DNA of 64,000 bases from Eucommia ulmoides (GCA_016647705.1 CM028335.1:23228905-23292904); one strand, 5' to 3'. Positions 49,650 through 62,658 are shown, numbered from the stretch's first letter. The notes: generated by a model from the letters alone, not told the origin. Numbers and translations are program-made.

Positions 49650-51305
49650 ATGTAGAGAGAGAAAGCTTTTGTTTGTTTTACTGGTGTTTCTGCATTCTGA
49701 TCAGATTTTGTCTTTGTGAATAAAAAATTTAAAACAAAACTAGAAGTTTGACCAATACATGTGTGGGTGTTTATGTTTACTTTTAATATTATTTTGTTTG
49801 AAAAAAAAAACCAAACTTGTATTCTTCTTGAATTACAGTTTTTATTTGTAAGTCTGTAGAAATGAAAACATTAATATGTGAAATAAACACGCGGTTAGTA
49901 TTTATTAGAAGGTTTTAAGTTTGTTAATATATGTATATGGGTCTTGACTTAAATTCTAGTTTCACTAGAAAAATCATACTATAACTATACAAGAATAATC
50001 TTGGTCGCTCCCTATATATAGACTCTTTATAGTAAAAATATTTTTTTTTAAATATCAATACAATCGCTCAACGTTCTTCCAATCTTTCAATTATTCTAAT
50101 AGTCTAAAATGGAATATATAACTCCTTTGACATATATCGTGGTTTACGAACTCTCAAGTGATCGATGTGGGATACGAATCAAACATCCACCCTTAACTAC
50201 AACCCCTGATTTGTAAGGATGATTTGACTATGAAAGAATGATGAGAATTGTGCAACCTTCATTTTATACGAATGATTTAATTACGAGAGAATAAGAAACA
50301 AATTCCTATAATCTTGGTTTTAATACCATATTAGAAAGTTTGACTTATACAGTAATTTGATAACTCTCAGTGATATTTGAGATCAATGTGGGACATGAAT
50401 GTAATAGTGTTTTCTGGCAAGTAAATTGAGAATTGTAACATAAATTTTATGAACTCAAAAATTAGTTTAAAAACATCGTGAAGCAGGACATAATTTTTTT
50501 TTTTCTACGTTTTTGGTTTTGATTAAATTACACTTTGCACTAGTAAAATATATCATTTGTTACTCTAAGCACGGTAATATTTAATTAATCATTTTGATAT
50601 GTATATTCCAACATATACATATCACCAAACACCAAGTGGAGGCACATCGCACATTATTTGGCAATGAAACAGCTTCCTCCTTCCTCGGGAAAATGGAAGG
50701 ACAACGACAAATTCAGAAATTCGACTTCGATAATGTATATAATGATAAAAGCACTCATAATTGCTTAATGGAGCACTTGATGATGGAAAACTGATTATTT
50801 TTCCGTAAAAATGCTTGGTTGAAAAGTTTGTGGCATTGTAGGCCCGTTTTGTTACCATTTCCGTTTTGGTCTTAAAATTTTTTGAGATAATGTATAAAAA
50901 TGTGTTTAGTAAATATATTTTTATTCTTAAATTTTTAAAAATATTTAAAAATATTTTTTGAATTAGTTAAGAATCTAAAAATATATAAAAAAATATTGAT
51001 TTATATTTATATTTCCACAAAACTATTTCCACTATAACCCCGCCGGCCACTACCATCATGCCGGCCACCATACATTTAAACAAAAAAAGAACAAATGTTG
51101 TAACTAAATATGTTTTTTGTTTCTGTTCTCATAAATAAAAAGAAACAATTTCAGAACAATGGTCGTTACCAAACATGTTTCAATTTCTAAAATACTCTAG
51201 AACAAAAACAAAATTCTCATCCTAGTTTATTGGAAGTATAGAAAAGCAAAAACACTAACCAAACGCTACTGTAGTTATTTGTATTGTTTATGCTTTCATA
51301 CATAG
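49650..51305. other. Intergenic DNA, no supported gene
   Basis: AT-rich upstream region of gene B. Short open stretches (for example 50594-50794) carry no recognisable domain. Confidence 0.5.
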
Positions 51306-51971
51306 TGTTGAACCTTAGGTTTTGATAGACAATTAAGTATTGATATTTTTTGTAGAACTAACGTGTTTGTTGAGTATATCATAAAAGAGTTCCCTATAAT
51401 TGTTTAAGAAGAATATCTCATAAAGAAAGCATAAAGGGTGCAAAGAAGAACGCAATAAAGAAATGAAGAGTGTTGAAGATCTTGAAGAAAATTAGGTGAA
51501 AATAACTCTCTACTCATATACTTTTAATGCAACCCGAATTAGAATCACATACGACACTTTGAATGAGTTATTTTTACGTCTGTCTTGATCTGAAATGATA
51601 GAGTTAAGATTCAAATTAAAGATTTTGCATATGCTCCTTATGTGAAATGAAATTAATAATTGACCTAATTGGAAAACATGGTTTAAAGTATAAAAAGTTG
51701 TATTTTCGGGTCAATTCGGTCAACCGAGAAAAACAATTGGTTAACTGAATAAAACAGTGTGTTTTGGAGCGAAAATGAGGTGCTATTGATCCAATCGGTC
51801 AACCAAATTAAAGAGGTTGAAACAGAAGTAGACTAACCCGTATCATTCAGTCAATCAAATGGGGTTAGTGAACTGATTGGCCTAAAGGTCTAGGATGTGT
51901 TTCGGCTCTGAATAATTCAGTTAATCGAATTTCTGGGTTCGGTCTACCAATAGTGTCGGTTGTAATTTCGT
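51306..51971 (+). repeat. Truncated copia-family LTR
   Basis: Starts TGTTGAACCTTAGGTTTTGA and follows the family pattern, including a GGTCAACCGA-rich cluster (51715-51950), up to AATTTCGTG. Similarity then breaks. The 3' two thirds of the LTR was not found downstream. Confidence 0.65.
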
Positions 51972-53430
51972 GTGACTTGGTAAACTACTATCCGTTTTTT
52001 AGAATTCCAATGGAGAGATTTAGGAGAGTTCAATTCACAAAAAAACAGATTCTTTGGCCTTCGCCCTGGTGTGAGTCGGAGGTTGGGAAGATAGGACACC
52101 ACTCTGAGAAGTTTGTCCCTACTCAATGGTGGAGCTCTCCTTGGCCCCAGTCTTCCTCTTAGCAGCAACTTTCCTCGACAGTGCAATGTTATCTATACCT
52201 GTCAATAAATCACAACTCAGGATATTAAACATCAGACATGAAAAATGGACGATCAGAAAAATCCTTACTATTCTCAAGCCTCAACGGAAGCTTAGCAGGA
52301 GGCACAGACGGGGCTCAGTAGAAGTGAATGTCGTATAGAGTCATCAACAACCCGTTTAGTTAGTTTAAAAGTTCCCTCAAGATCCTATCTCTCAGCACAA
52401 TGATTTCAGGACGGAGCTCCTGTGCCTTGTGCGACTTCTTGACTTGTTTCTCACCATCTATAAAAACGAGACAGGAACCTAGTAAGTGCAATTGACTAAA
52501 GCACTGTTCTAAACCACCCCTAAGATTTCCTTACCAATTCATGCCCAGTGTCGCTAAACAGGAATTAAGTAATCCTCCTCGTCAATATCGAACTCCCAAC
52601 CGTCGCTACCAAGGTAAAAGTACTTTGGTTTCCATTTTCGCATGCAAGCATTCGTGTCAGTTAGGAATGCTGACCTAGAGGACACATAGCACCCGGCGAT
52701 AGGGACTTGGTAGAAAAAAGAACACGAAAAAGTTCCAGACTCGGCTCAATCCTCTCCGCCTTGAACATAATGTAAGCTGCTATCACTGTCTTCATGATGC
52801 CCAGAGCCAGTTGTGACAGGTACAAATCGAGACCCTTATAGATCATTGAGACCTAGGGGTGAATGGGAAAGTGGAGTCCAACATCTAGCTGGTGAATAAA
52901 CTCTGTAATGAAGCTCGGGGGTAGTTGATGTGCCATCTGGTCAACATTAGGGATCTTCGTTACGACGGAACTCGGGAAGGTGAATAGGCTGTGAGCTTTC
53001 ATCAAATATTTCTTGGTTACGTTGGACTGAAGATCCCAGAGAGGACTCTGGACGGGAATAGCAAAGTACAGAATCTTGGGTCCCAGACCGTAGACAGGCT
53101 ACGATACCAGGGGAATTGCTCTGAGAAACACCGTATCTGTTACATGATTCTTCTACTCCAGAATGGCTACAAAGACGGGCTCCTACAAGGAACCTTCTCC
53201 GTTGTCCCCGCTAGGGTAACTGACCATAAACACCAAGTTGGCCAAGGAGGGTCTTTCCCTTGGCGAGGGTATCCGAAGCACCGAAGAAAAAGATGAGGGA
53301 AAGCTCGGAGCGCTTGTGCGCCGTACGGTATCCCCAAAAACAGATGAGGCTTACTTCGACGCGCTAAGTCTTGAGCTGCTCCCAGAGGAAGAAGAATATT
53401 CAGAGCTAGAAATGCGAGAAAATATTTCGA
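51972..53430 (-). pseudogene. Decayed gag-like ORF of a plant LTR element
   Basis: Minus-strand phrases SFITEFIHQLDVGLHFPIHP (about 52944-52885, then a stop), LELFRVLFSTKSLSPGA (about 52741-52691) and MRKWKPKYFYLGSDGWEF (about 52645-52590) recall the N-terminal 'putative gypsy-type transposon' domain of plant elements. They lie in more than one frame with stops. A TATA box (TATAAATAG) at 53516-53523 on the same strand could be its promoter. Family assignment from memory. Confidence 0.45.
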
Positions 53431-53515
53431 AGTAAAGAAAAAATACCATACAGAGAGATTTCTTAGAGAGAACGTCCAGAGAACTTGAGTGCATTTGAAT
53501 GAGACCCTAAGTCTC

Positions 53516-53523
53516 TATTTATA
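53516..53523 (-). promoter_or_regulatory. Candidate TATA box of the gag-like element
   Basis: TATAAATA on the minus strand, about 90 bp upstream of the acidic gag-like region. Upstream (53580-53790) are repeated GGGCCAG / CTGACCCTAG motifs in both orientations. Confidence 0.4.
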
Positions 53524-54035
53524 AGAAAACAGGGCCCCAGATCGACGAGTTCGAATGTTGGACCTCGATAGGAGTGCTGAGCGCGCATGTGTGCCTTCTG
53601 GGTGTGTCGGCTGACCCTGAAGCTGGCCCCAAAGAGGGGCCAGTGTGGCGCTGACCCTAGGGGGCTAATGCCAACTGGCCCTTGGGCTAGTAGTAGGACT
53701 GGCCCCAATTGGGCCAACACCACGCTGACCCTAGCCAAGTAGCATATCCTGCCTGACAGTGGTTGGCCCGCCCATTGGCTAGCTGGCAAGGGTGTCGGGC
53801 GCTCTCAGATGCGTTCCCTACTCGACCCTCTGTTCACTTGCAGCGTTCATTCCTTTGGGACATGACTTTATTTTCTCCGCAGTAAAGGTCAGTCCGTACT
53901 CGGGATTTATTCGCAGTTCAAATGAGTATCTCCTTGAAAATCGTAGAAATTCGAGGTCACTTTCTCGTGCTGCCTAACCCCGGACCCCGGCTGTTTGGGG
54001 ACCTATCTTGAATTCACTCCCCAAAAAAAGTTAAT

Positions 54036-55184
54036 TGTTGGAAAAATATCAACTAGAGGTATTTCTCGTACTTCGAAGCCTCAAGGATGCCCGTTCTAGC
54101 CAAGAATTGATACCCCAGACCGTTTCGCTCCGCTCGTCGCACAGGGCTAGAGGGCAACTGATGAGGGTATTTTCGGGCACCACTGAGTCAATACTTGGGA
54201 TCCAGACACGTGTCCATCCTCATAGTGACATGGACGCATTCTGGAATCTGTAGTACCACGCTAGAACATACGTTAACCACGGCTCCACCCTGAAATCCAT
54301 TTTACAGCCAGGGAGGAGCACGGTACCCCCACGGGGACGTGCTGCCTTGGGCTCTACGCCGTGCCCTAGACGGCCATGTTCAGGGACTCACCCATTCACC
54401 TCGACCGGCTTCTCATTCCAGCTCCCTTCTCCTCTAAGACTTCACGGACTCTCCTCTACCAGCTCACCACTACAGGCCTGAAAGAGCCCTGCGGGTTTTG
54501 CTAAATGGACCCAAAAGTCCAAGCTTAGTGATTATCTTCCAAATGCCCAGGATTATCGTATAAACACATGGTTTCATCTAATGAACCATGTTTAGGCCCG
54601 ATTAATCATCTCCAACGCCTATATATACCAGGGGCTATGCAAACTCGAGTTACGCTTTATTACGCTCATGCATTAAGTTCACTTACTTACTTAACACATT
54701 TCTATATCTTTTCTCTTTGAACTTTTATTTTCACGTCGGATGAGTTTTATTGGGACAAATCTCGGTTTAAGCCTTCTGCAGGTATCGCTCCCTAAGGAGC
54801 AGGACTCTGGACACAGCAAGTCAGTCATCCCAGGACCCCGTACTACTCACCTAAAGAATTTTCAACCATTAACTCTATCTCAGCAAAGAGACATTTGTCA
54901 CTTGCTCGGACCATACTCGAGGTATGGACCAATTTTATACACCAACAATTTTAAATTCACGGATTTGAAACTCAGGCCTCAGGTAGTCCAAATGTCAGGC
55001 TTTGGGTCAAATTTTCCTAAAATATACAAAGTCCAAGCCCAAACGGAAGCCTTGTCGGCTTGGGCCAGTCAGACCCAATTTCGAGCTTGATCCGAGCTAA
55101 GCCCAACGGACTTCGGGTAGTCCATGGGGTTTGGTCTTTTTGGAGAGGTCTACAGTGAGGCATGTCTGGACCAAATTACGCACA
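54036..55184 (+). mobile_element. Probable solo LTR
   Basis: TGTTGGAAAAATATC...AAATTACGCACA with flanking TTAAT (54031-54035) and TTAAC (55185-55189), a TSD with one transition. Contains TATATATA at 54620-54627. GC-richer than its surroundings. No internal domain. Confidence 0.5.
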
Positions 55185-55189
55185 TTAAC

Positions 55190-57760
55190 TAATTATCTTT
55201 CCAAGTGATATTAAGGGCACAGTTCTTTACATTTATTTAACTCTCTACATCTATTTAGTGCATTCAGAATTAAATTCAAAATTTATTTTTTTAAATGCTT
55301 TCGAGGACAAACAAACCCAAGGGGAGAAAAAGAATATCTTCTCTTGTGAACACCTCTTGGTTGACATGATCATCTGAAAATGTATGTTATTGACAATTCG
55401 AAAATGTCAACTTACCTTCTAGAGATATTCTTACATCAAAATAAGAGCATGGATATTTGTCAAAGCGGTTTAGTGGAGTAAAGAGTTCCACATATTTGTT
55501 TTGGTTATGATATGAAAAAAATGGTTTTTCTCTTTGACTTGCGGATAAAGGCAGGTGGCTTAAAGGTCAATATAGCTCGTGGTCCTCGATGAAAGGTCAA
55601 AAATTGTGGCTTATTTTGTTTTTTATTTTTGTAAGATTTTGCTCCATGTGAAATTGTGAATATTAATTTTTTCACTCGTACTTGATTAAAATTTTATCTT
55701 ATATGATTTTTTTTTTTGTTTTTATGTAGATTGGTGTCTTCTTGTTTTATGTAAATTCTTGTCCAATTATTGACAAGTAAATAATCCAATATTGGTATAG
55801 TTTTATTTTTATCCTTCGGTACCATTGAATATTCTGTTATCGAAAATTGGTGCGTCAACATTCAACAAACAATGAGGTCGACAATCACTTTATTGCTTCA
55901 AAAAACTTGCACATGGCAGAGTTAGCGCCAACTTAACCCTTATAGGATAAGAATCAATAATCTAAATATATTGTGATAGAGTAATCTACCTAAAAAAGAA
56001 TATTTTACCTAATACTTGCATGAGGATGTTAGAAGGATGACCACTGCGAACCCCGTGGAACGTGAAACCCTCAAGGAGTATTTTCAGTCGTGATTTACCT
56101 TTCTTAAGACATGTACCTTGAATTTCTCAATCTATAAAATTACTAATTCTACTAAAGCTATTGCAATAACAGTGCGAGAAATCTACCAACCCACTATTTT
56201 CAGTTCCCACTAGTTTGAACTGGGTAGAGGAGAGTGATCGACTAGAAACCTGGGGTGAACTCCATCGACCGACCATAAAACGTACAAGAAGTGGTCGGTA
56301 CGGCGATGGCCTGAAAAACATTCCTATAAATACAATAATACTTGGATGCACCCCGACATGCTAGAATCACCCGAGCCAGGGGCCAGGAGAGGAGGCCATC
56401 GATATTCTTCAAAGTAATCTCCCATTGTTTCTACTTAGAACCTCAGTTTGACCACAAATAAGGATTAGTTTGGGGTTCAAGGTCCTACTATATATATCTC
56501 CTTTACGTGACCCTACTTCTTATACAAAATTTCAGCCATAACATAAGAAGAAAGCCAAAGATTTTTTTTTTTTTTTTTTATTCATAAGGGAAAAAGGAGT
56601 AACCCTCGTACATAAAACAAAAAATAAATTAAAAAAAAAAAAAAGAACAAAGAGAAGAAAATCTCTTTCTTTTCTTCTTTATCTTCATCAGACAAAATGA
56701 GGAAAATTTCACTGAGCAAGGGGAGCCTCCTCATTGGTAAAGGAATAACTATCCACCTCTACATATTGACCGAGCCGCTCGAGGAACTTCCAGAAAAAGA
56801 ACTATTCCAAACGGAACAGAATAAAGAAAAATAAAAATAAAAGAGATTATTGGCTTGATCCGTTGGAGGCGACAACATCCTCTAGTTCCAGCATGGGAGC
56901 GTGGACTATTGGGCCTTTGAATGCTACCTTGGCTATCCTGAAATGGGCATAATGTAATTGCCAACCCCAAGGTAATCGATGATATCTTGAGCAGTTGGCT
57001 CGGCCAGGAGGAGAAGAAGTTGAGGCTTGGCCCCAATGTCCAAGTTAATACCTAGAAGGTGGATATCCGAGAAATCTACCTTGGGATATTTTGTGAGGGC
57101 CTGACCCTTGGCATCCCTGAATCCCCAAGTTAGAAAATCTACTCGTTTATCCTCGATAAGATTGTCGTACTCCACAGTTGACTTCTAGTGGTAGCTGGTC
57201 AACGGTGAAGAAGACCAAGGAAAAAAAAAAAGCTATAAAGAAAAAGAAAAATATAAAAGCTAAAAATAAATAAAAATAAAAACAAATGGAAAAAAAAGAC
57301 CAAAATATGCCTGCTAAATGTGATGTGCAATGCACATGATTATTTCTCATACTTTTTAGATATAAATGTTAACATAAGGACTATTTAAGATTAAGTGCAT
57401 ACTTAGAGGATTTATACTGAAACATATTAAACTTATTGGATCACATAAAAGTATGTCAGTAATTAGAGGACTAAAAATACAATTTGCCCTATTTGTAATC
57501 ATCAATCTCCTTGTAACACGCCACTTAACGGCGCAATCTAATTAAACATATTTTTCCATTAATGTATCAACTGTTAATTTTCTCCTCGATTGTTGCTTTG
57601 CTTTTCTTCTTGGCCTATTTATAGCATGTGTGTGTTTTGTTTCAACACCAAGCTAACTATTCTCTGCGACCTTCTTATTTATTTTTACTTTGTTTTAGAG
57701 AAAAAAATGTTTGGTTACATCACTATTGAAGCTTCCAAGAGAAAATAGAAGATGAATTGT
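55190..57760. other. Degenerate transposon-derived DNA
   Basis: Contains a minus-strand open stretch at 57175-56933 (DNLIEDKRVDFLTWGFRDAK) that looks like a retroelement ORF relic but could not be assigned. Otherwise it holds poly-A/T tracts and no recognisable gene. Confidence 0.4.
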
Positions 57761-57793
57761 TACCACTTCAATTCCCCTATTCAAAACGCAAAA

Positions 57794-58066
57794 ATCGAGC
57801 ATAGAGATCATCCTCGACTCCGAATGCTGGAAGAGGCCTACACTTTGTAATATCCCCTCGATGCTGTCTATTACGCTTTCGTCTTTGAACTAATCGAGGT
57901 GAAGGATAAGATGGAGGACAAAGTTGAGGATTTCGATGACTGTGAGGCCCAATGGAAGCAGAGCTACAAAGAGGTGGAGGAATTGGAGGCTTAGGTGATT
58001 GCCAATTGTCGCTGCGAAAGGTTGTGGGTGCGGAACGAGTTGAAGAAGATGAGGGTAAAAGATTAT
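57794..58066 (+). pseudogene. Coiled-coil gag-like ORF, split by a copia insertion (5' part)
   Basis: One plus-strand frame reads LRMLEEAYTL, stop, YPLDAVYYAF, then an acidic coiled coil (VKDKMEDKVEDFDDCEAQWK), a second stop and a basic helix ending VRNELKKMRVKD at the copia LTR. The acidic tail EFMEVDDFSFSDYDESPPQF with a stop at 63087-63089 continues on the far side. It looks like the C-terminal half of an LTR-element gag-like protein. The family is not recognised. Confidence 0.5.
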
Positions 58067-58412
58067 TGAGAAAATGAAAAGGATGAAGAAAGAATATGAC
58101 AGTCATGGTAATTGAGAAATTCAGGTAATTCTTTATATCAAAACATCCATACAAAGCAATGTGGTATTTATAGTGTATACCAATTGTACAAAAAATACAG
58201 AAAGTAATTGGAGAAGTAATTCTGTTATACATAACAGATTTAGCATCCAATCTAACAGAATCTAACAAATTCTTTAAGCTGGAATATTCTGATCTTAATA
58301 CACACACATATTGCATGACTTGACTTTCTTCTTATTTCGTTGTTAAATGTCTTCTTCTTCTTCTTCTTCTTCTTCTTCTTCTTCTTCTTCTTCTACTGTT
58401 GTACTGTTATTA
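58067..58412 (-). repeat. 3' LTR of the copia element
   Basis: About 346 bp. Its first dinucleotide is TA instead of TG (one G-to-A change). The (CTT)n tract at about 58349-58393 is expanded relative to the 5' LTR. Confidence 0.9.
58349..58393. repeat. (CTT)n microsatellite in the copia 3' LTR
   Basis: About 15 units. The corresponding tract in the 5' LTR (62958-62984) is shorter and interrupted. Confidence 0.9.
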
Positions 58413-58424
58413 GCCCCCCGCAAA
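58413..58424 (-). promoter_or_regulatory. Polypurine tract
   Basis: TTGCGGGGGGC on the minus strand immediately before the 3' LTR. Confidence 0.65.
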
Positions 58425-61400
58425 CTCACGATTGGGTTGCCCATTTTGAGTTTGTGTTGGAGAAACACAAATTGATTTGTCGCAAGAGCTTTGGTTAGAA
58501 TATCAGCAATTTGGTCATGAGAAGTAACATAATCAACTCGAATTTCACCATTAAGAACCTTTTCCCTAATAAAATGATAATCCACTTCAATATGTTTTGT
58601 GCGAGCATGAAAAACTGGATTATATGCTAGAGACAAAGCTGACTGACTATCATACCATAGCATAAGAGTAGAATTGACCTAAATTGTAAGATCCTTAAGT
58701 AGAAAAGAGACCTAAGTTAATTCAGAAGCTGTTTGTGCCATAGTTCTATATTCTGCTTCAGTAGAGGATCTGGAAATAGTTGGTTATTTCTTTGAAGACC
58801 AGGAGATAAGATTAGAGCCCAAAAAGACACAATATCCCCCTATAGATCTTCTATCAATTGGACAACCAGCCCAATTAGAGTATGAATATGCATTCAGTTT
58901 AAAAGAACTAGAAGTAAACTAAAGACCATAAGTTGTAGTGCCTTTAAGATACCTAAGTATCCTTTTTACAGCTGAAAAATCCTTATTGCTTGGATTATGC
59001 ATGTGTTGACAAACACTGTTGACAACATATGTAATGTTTGGTCTTGTGTAGGTTAAGTACTGTAATGCCCCAACAATACTCCGAAAATGGGTTAGATCTT
59101 CATAGGGGTGTTCATCAAATGCTGTTGGAGTAGTGTATTTTATATAAGTGGGAGTAGGAGCTGGTTTGCAGCTTGTCATGCCAGCTCTGTGAATAACATC
59201 TGTGCAATATTTCCTTTGATGTAAAAGAAGACCAGTGTTATTGTACTCAACCTCCAGGCCTGGGAAATAGGAAAGTTTACCTAGATCCTTCATAGCAAAC
59301 ATTGTACTCATGTCTTTGATAAGATGAGAAATCTGATTTGAGTTACTGTTTGTAATGAGAATATCATCAACATAAACAAGTAGGAAGATCACACCTTAAC
59401 CAAGATTTTGGATGAATAGAGAAGTATCGGTCTTGCTAGCTTGAAACTCCTTCAAAGTTAGGTAGGATGAAAGCATGGAGAACCAGTTTCTAGGGGCCTG
59501 TTTAAGTCCATAAAGAGACTTGTTTAACTTACAAATATAAGTGGGAAAATCAGGATGAACAAAGCCTTGGGGTTGAGTCATATAGACTTATTCTTCTAGA
59601 ATTCGATGTAGAAAGGCATTGGACACATCCAGTTGTTTGATATCCCATTGTTGGTGAAATGCTAATGAAAGGAGAACTTTAATTGTAGGATGCTTAGCTA
59701 CAGGACTAAAAGTTTCAGAATAGTCAATACCAAATTGTTGATGGTATCCTTTAGCTACTAATCGAGCTTTGTATCTAGCTATAGTTCCATCTGAAGCCCT
59801 TTTGATTTGGATCACCCATTTACACCCTATAGGTTGTCTATCTTGAGGGAGATGAACTATGGTCCAAGTTCTTTGTTTGAGCAAAACATTGTTCATTGCA
59901 TCAACCCGCTGTGGACATTGAGCAGCCTCAGCATAGTTAGTTGGTTCATTTTCAACATAAGAAGGTGTCAAATTAGCATACTTGGGATTAGGCTTGTATA
60001 CTCCCAGTTTGGACCTGGTAATGATTAGATGAATTGGTGATATGAGGTTTAGTAAAGATGAGAGAGTGTGAAATAATTGATGTGAAGAAGTTAATTGTGT
60101 GAATGAGACATTCTGTGAGGTTGTTGTAATAGAATCTATTTGAGTTGAGGATAGTGGGGAAGATGATATCTCTCAGGTGTTTGATGAAGAAAGAAAGTGA
60201 ATAGGGGTGATGAAGTTAGGTTGAAAAGAGGAGTGAGACAGTAGTGTGGATAAGAACATAGAATCAACAGATTGAATGGAGAATTCTTGGGCTTGAGGTT
60301 TAGGTTGCTGGAGAGGAAATACATGTTCATAGAACTTAACATGTCTTGAAACATAGACTTTTTGAGTTTTGACATCCAAACATTTGTATCCTTTAGTGGT
60401 TGAGCAGTAACCAAGAAAGATACACTCAGTGGATCTTGGTTGGAGTTTATGATGCTGGTATAGTCTTAACCAAGGAAAACACAGTGATCCAAAGACTTTA
60501 AGATGATTATATGAGAGAGTAAATTTGTAGAGACACTAATAAGGAGACTAAAACTGAAGAATTGGTTTGGGAAGCCTATTAATTAGATAATTTGCAGTAG
60601 ACACAACATCTAACCAATAAGAAGAGGTAAGATTAGCTTGTTGTAACAATGCTATTGTTGTTTCAACAAGATGTCTATGTTTTCTTTCAACCAAACCATT
60701 CTTTTCAGGTGTATGAGGACAATATTTTTGATGCTCAGTGCCTTGAGATTAAAGATAGGCTGCAAATTCAAGGATTAGGTATTCTCCTCCATTATCAGTT
60801 CTAAACTTCTGAACCTCGGTTTTAAAATGTGTTTTGATCATGGTGGTAAAATGAACATAGGATTTGTAGACTTTAGACTTATGTTTAAGAGGATACAACC
60901 ATGAAAATCTTGAGAAATTATCAATTAACACAATATAGTATCTAAAACCTTTAAATGATGGAATTGGGGAAGGACCCCATACATATGAATACACAAGTTC
61001 AAACTCATGATCTGTTTTAGACATTGAAACTGGAAAAAGAAGTTTGTGGCTCTTGGCTGTTGCACAAGGCACATATACACAATCTTTTGAAATAACTAGA
61101 ATCTGGAGAGATTTTGCTAAGTTGTTGCAGACTTCAACAGAGGGATGTCCTAGTCTTAGATGCCACAGTGGTGGATGAGGTTCTTTGAACACCACAGCAG
61201 TTGTACCAACTTTATTGGAGTGAAATGGTTTGGTTGATTACAGTAGATAAAGACCATACCTAGAGCGGCCCTGAAATAGAAGCATCTTGGTTGAATTGTT
61301 CAAAATTTGAAATCCCTTGGAATGAATCATAATTGAACAATCATTATCAGTTGTGAATTTATGAACTAACATTAGATTAGATGCAATTGATGGAACATGA

Positions 61401-62658
61401 AGAATGTGACTGAGAAGAAAATCATGTTTAGAGGTATGAAGCTTACCAGATCTATAGTTTTGTATAGATAAACCTTTTCCATTTCCAACATGAATTTGAT
61501 CTGATCCTTGATATGGTTGAGCCAGCTGCAAATTTTCTAATTCATTGGTAATATGGTTATTTGCTCCTGAGTCAAGTAGCCATTCTTCTGGATAATTCAC
61601 TGTACTGGTATGTTCAACTGTGGCTGTATTGTTTGCTTGGGGCTGTGACATTGTGTTTTGTTGAGATTTAGTGTTTTGGTAACTATGATCATGTCTGTAC
61701 CAGTAGTCTAAGGTACTGTGATTGGGTTTACCACAAATTTGGCATATCAGTCTTGCAGAATTTTGAGTCAAATTGTGATTATATCCTCCTCTATTACTTC
61801 TTCCTCCTCTACCCCTATTATTGTAAAATTTTCCTCTTCCTCTTTGATTTTCAGTTCTTCCTCTATTATGCTGCTGATAAGATTGAAAGGCTGTGAACTG
61901 TTCCTCAGCAAAATTTGCAGTTACAGATGGTTGAACATGATCTTTTTTATCTAGCAGTCTTGAGTTAACTTTCTCAATAGAGAGAGATTTCTTTTTAGAT
62001 CTAATGTATGTTTTAATAGAGTTATATTCCTTAGGCAGTCATTTAAGAGTGTAATACACTAGGTCTAAATCATCAAGGGCAGTGGGTTTGACTGACTGAA
62101 TGCTCTCTACAATGTTCTTTAACTCAGTAATGTATTCAAGCGTAGTTGAGGTACCTTTAGTTAATGTTTGAAGTTTGTGAGTGAGCTGATGCACATGAGA
62201 CATGGAAACTGGATTAAATATTTTCTCTAGAATTTGCAGAACATCCATAGTGTGAGGTAATCTTCTGACCAGTGGAAGCACCGCTCCTGCGATGGTACTC
62301 ATAATGTAGGTTCGTAGATGCTTATCCACTAGGATCCATTTGGCATACTCTGGATTAGCCACTGTCAAACCTTCAACGTTTTTCACTTCTGATTCTGGGA
62401 AGGGTTGTTTACCAATAGCTAACTCAAGAGGATTATTGGTGTCAAGTGCATTCATCACTTGTGACTCCTACATAATGTCATTTGTAGCATCTAATATGAC
62501 ATTGATTAGAGAACTGAGATTTGAGGCCAGAAAACTACATTTTGGTGGTATGTTTGCCATGGCTGATTTTCTGTGTATTAGTGCTGAATTTTGTGGATTA
62601 TTGAACAGGTTGTAGCAGTGAAATAAATCATGCATCAAAGCTCAATGAAGAGTCAAGA

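Larger units (their letters stand above)
58343..62560 (-). pseudogene. Copia gag-pol polyprotein, one frame, 13 stops
   Basis: ATG at 62560. Gag (UBN2-type) to about 61800. RG-rich basic stretch, then zinc knuckle CQICGKPNHSTLDY (61744-61703) whose last Cys is Tyr. Protease DSGA (61573-61562). Integrase HLRLGHPS zinc region, then SYVWGP (first catalytic Asp is Tyr, codon 60985-60983), RTDNGGEY (Asp 60796-60794) and GLVERKHRH (Glu 60688-60686). RT with KARLVAKGY and YVDD (59374-59363). RNase H with SSTEAEY and DSQSAL. Every segment has the same reading frame. Stops: 62470, 62041, 61240, 60751, 60550, 60538, 60175, 59590, 59398, 58921 (first bases) and three more between 58840 and 58675. No frameshift. 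The frame runs into the LTR as a poly-Glu tail. Cannot mobilise itself. Confidence 0.9.

Noticed and set aside
53463-53789. 108-residue minus-strand ORF
   Set aside because: GC-rich repeat region (GGGCCAG motifs) upstream of a TATA box; no protein pattern.
57777-58316. 179-residue proline-rich protein on the minus strand
   Set aside because: Antisense of the acidic coiled-coil reading and runs across the copia LTR border, so it cannot be one gene.
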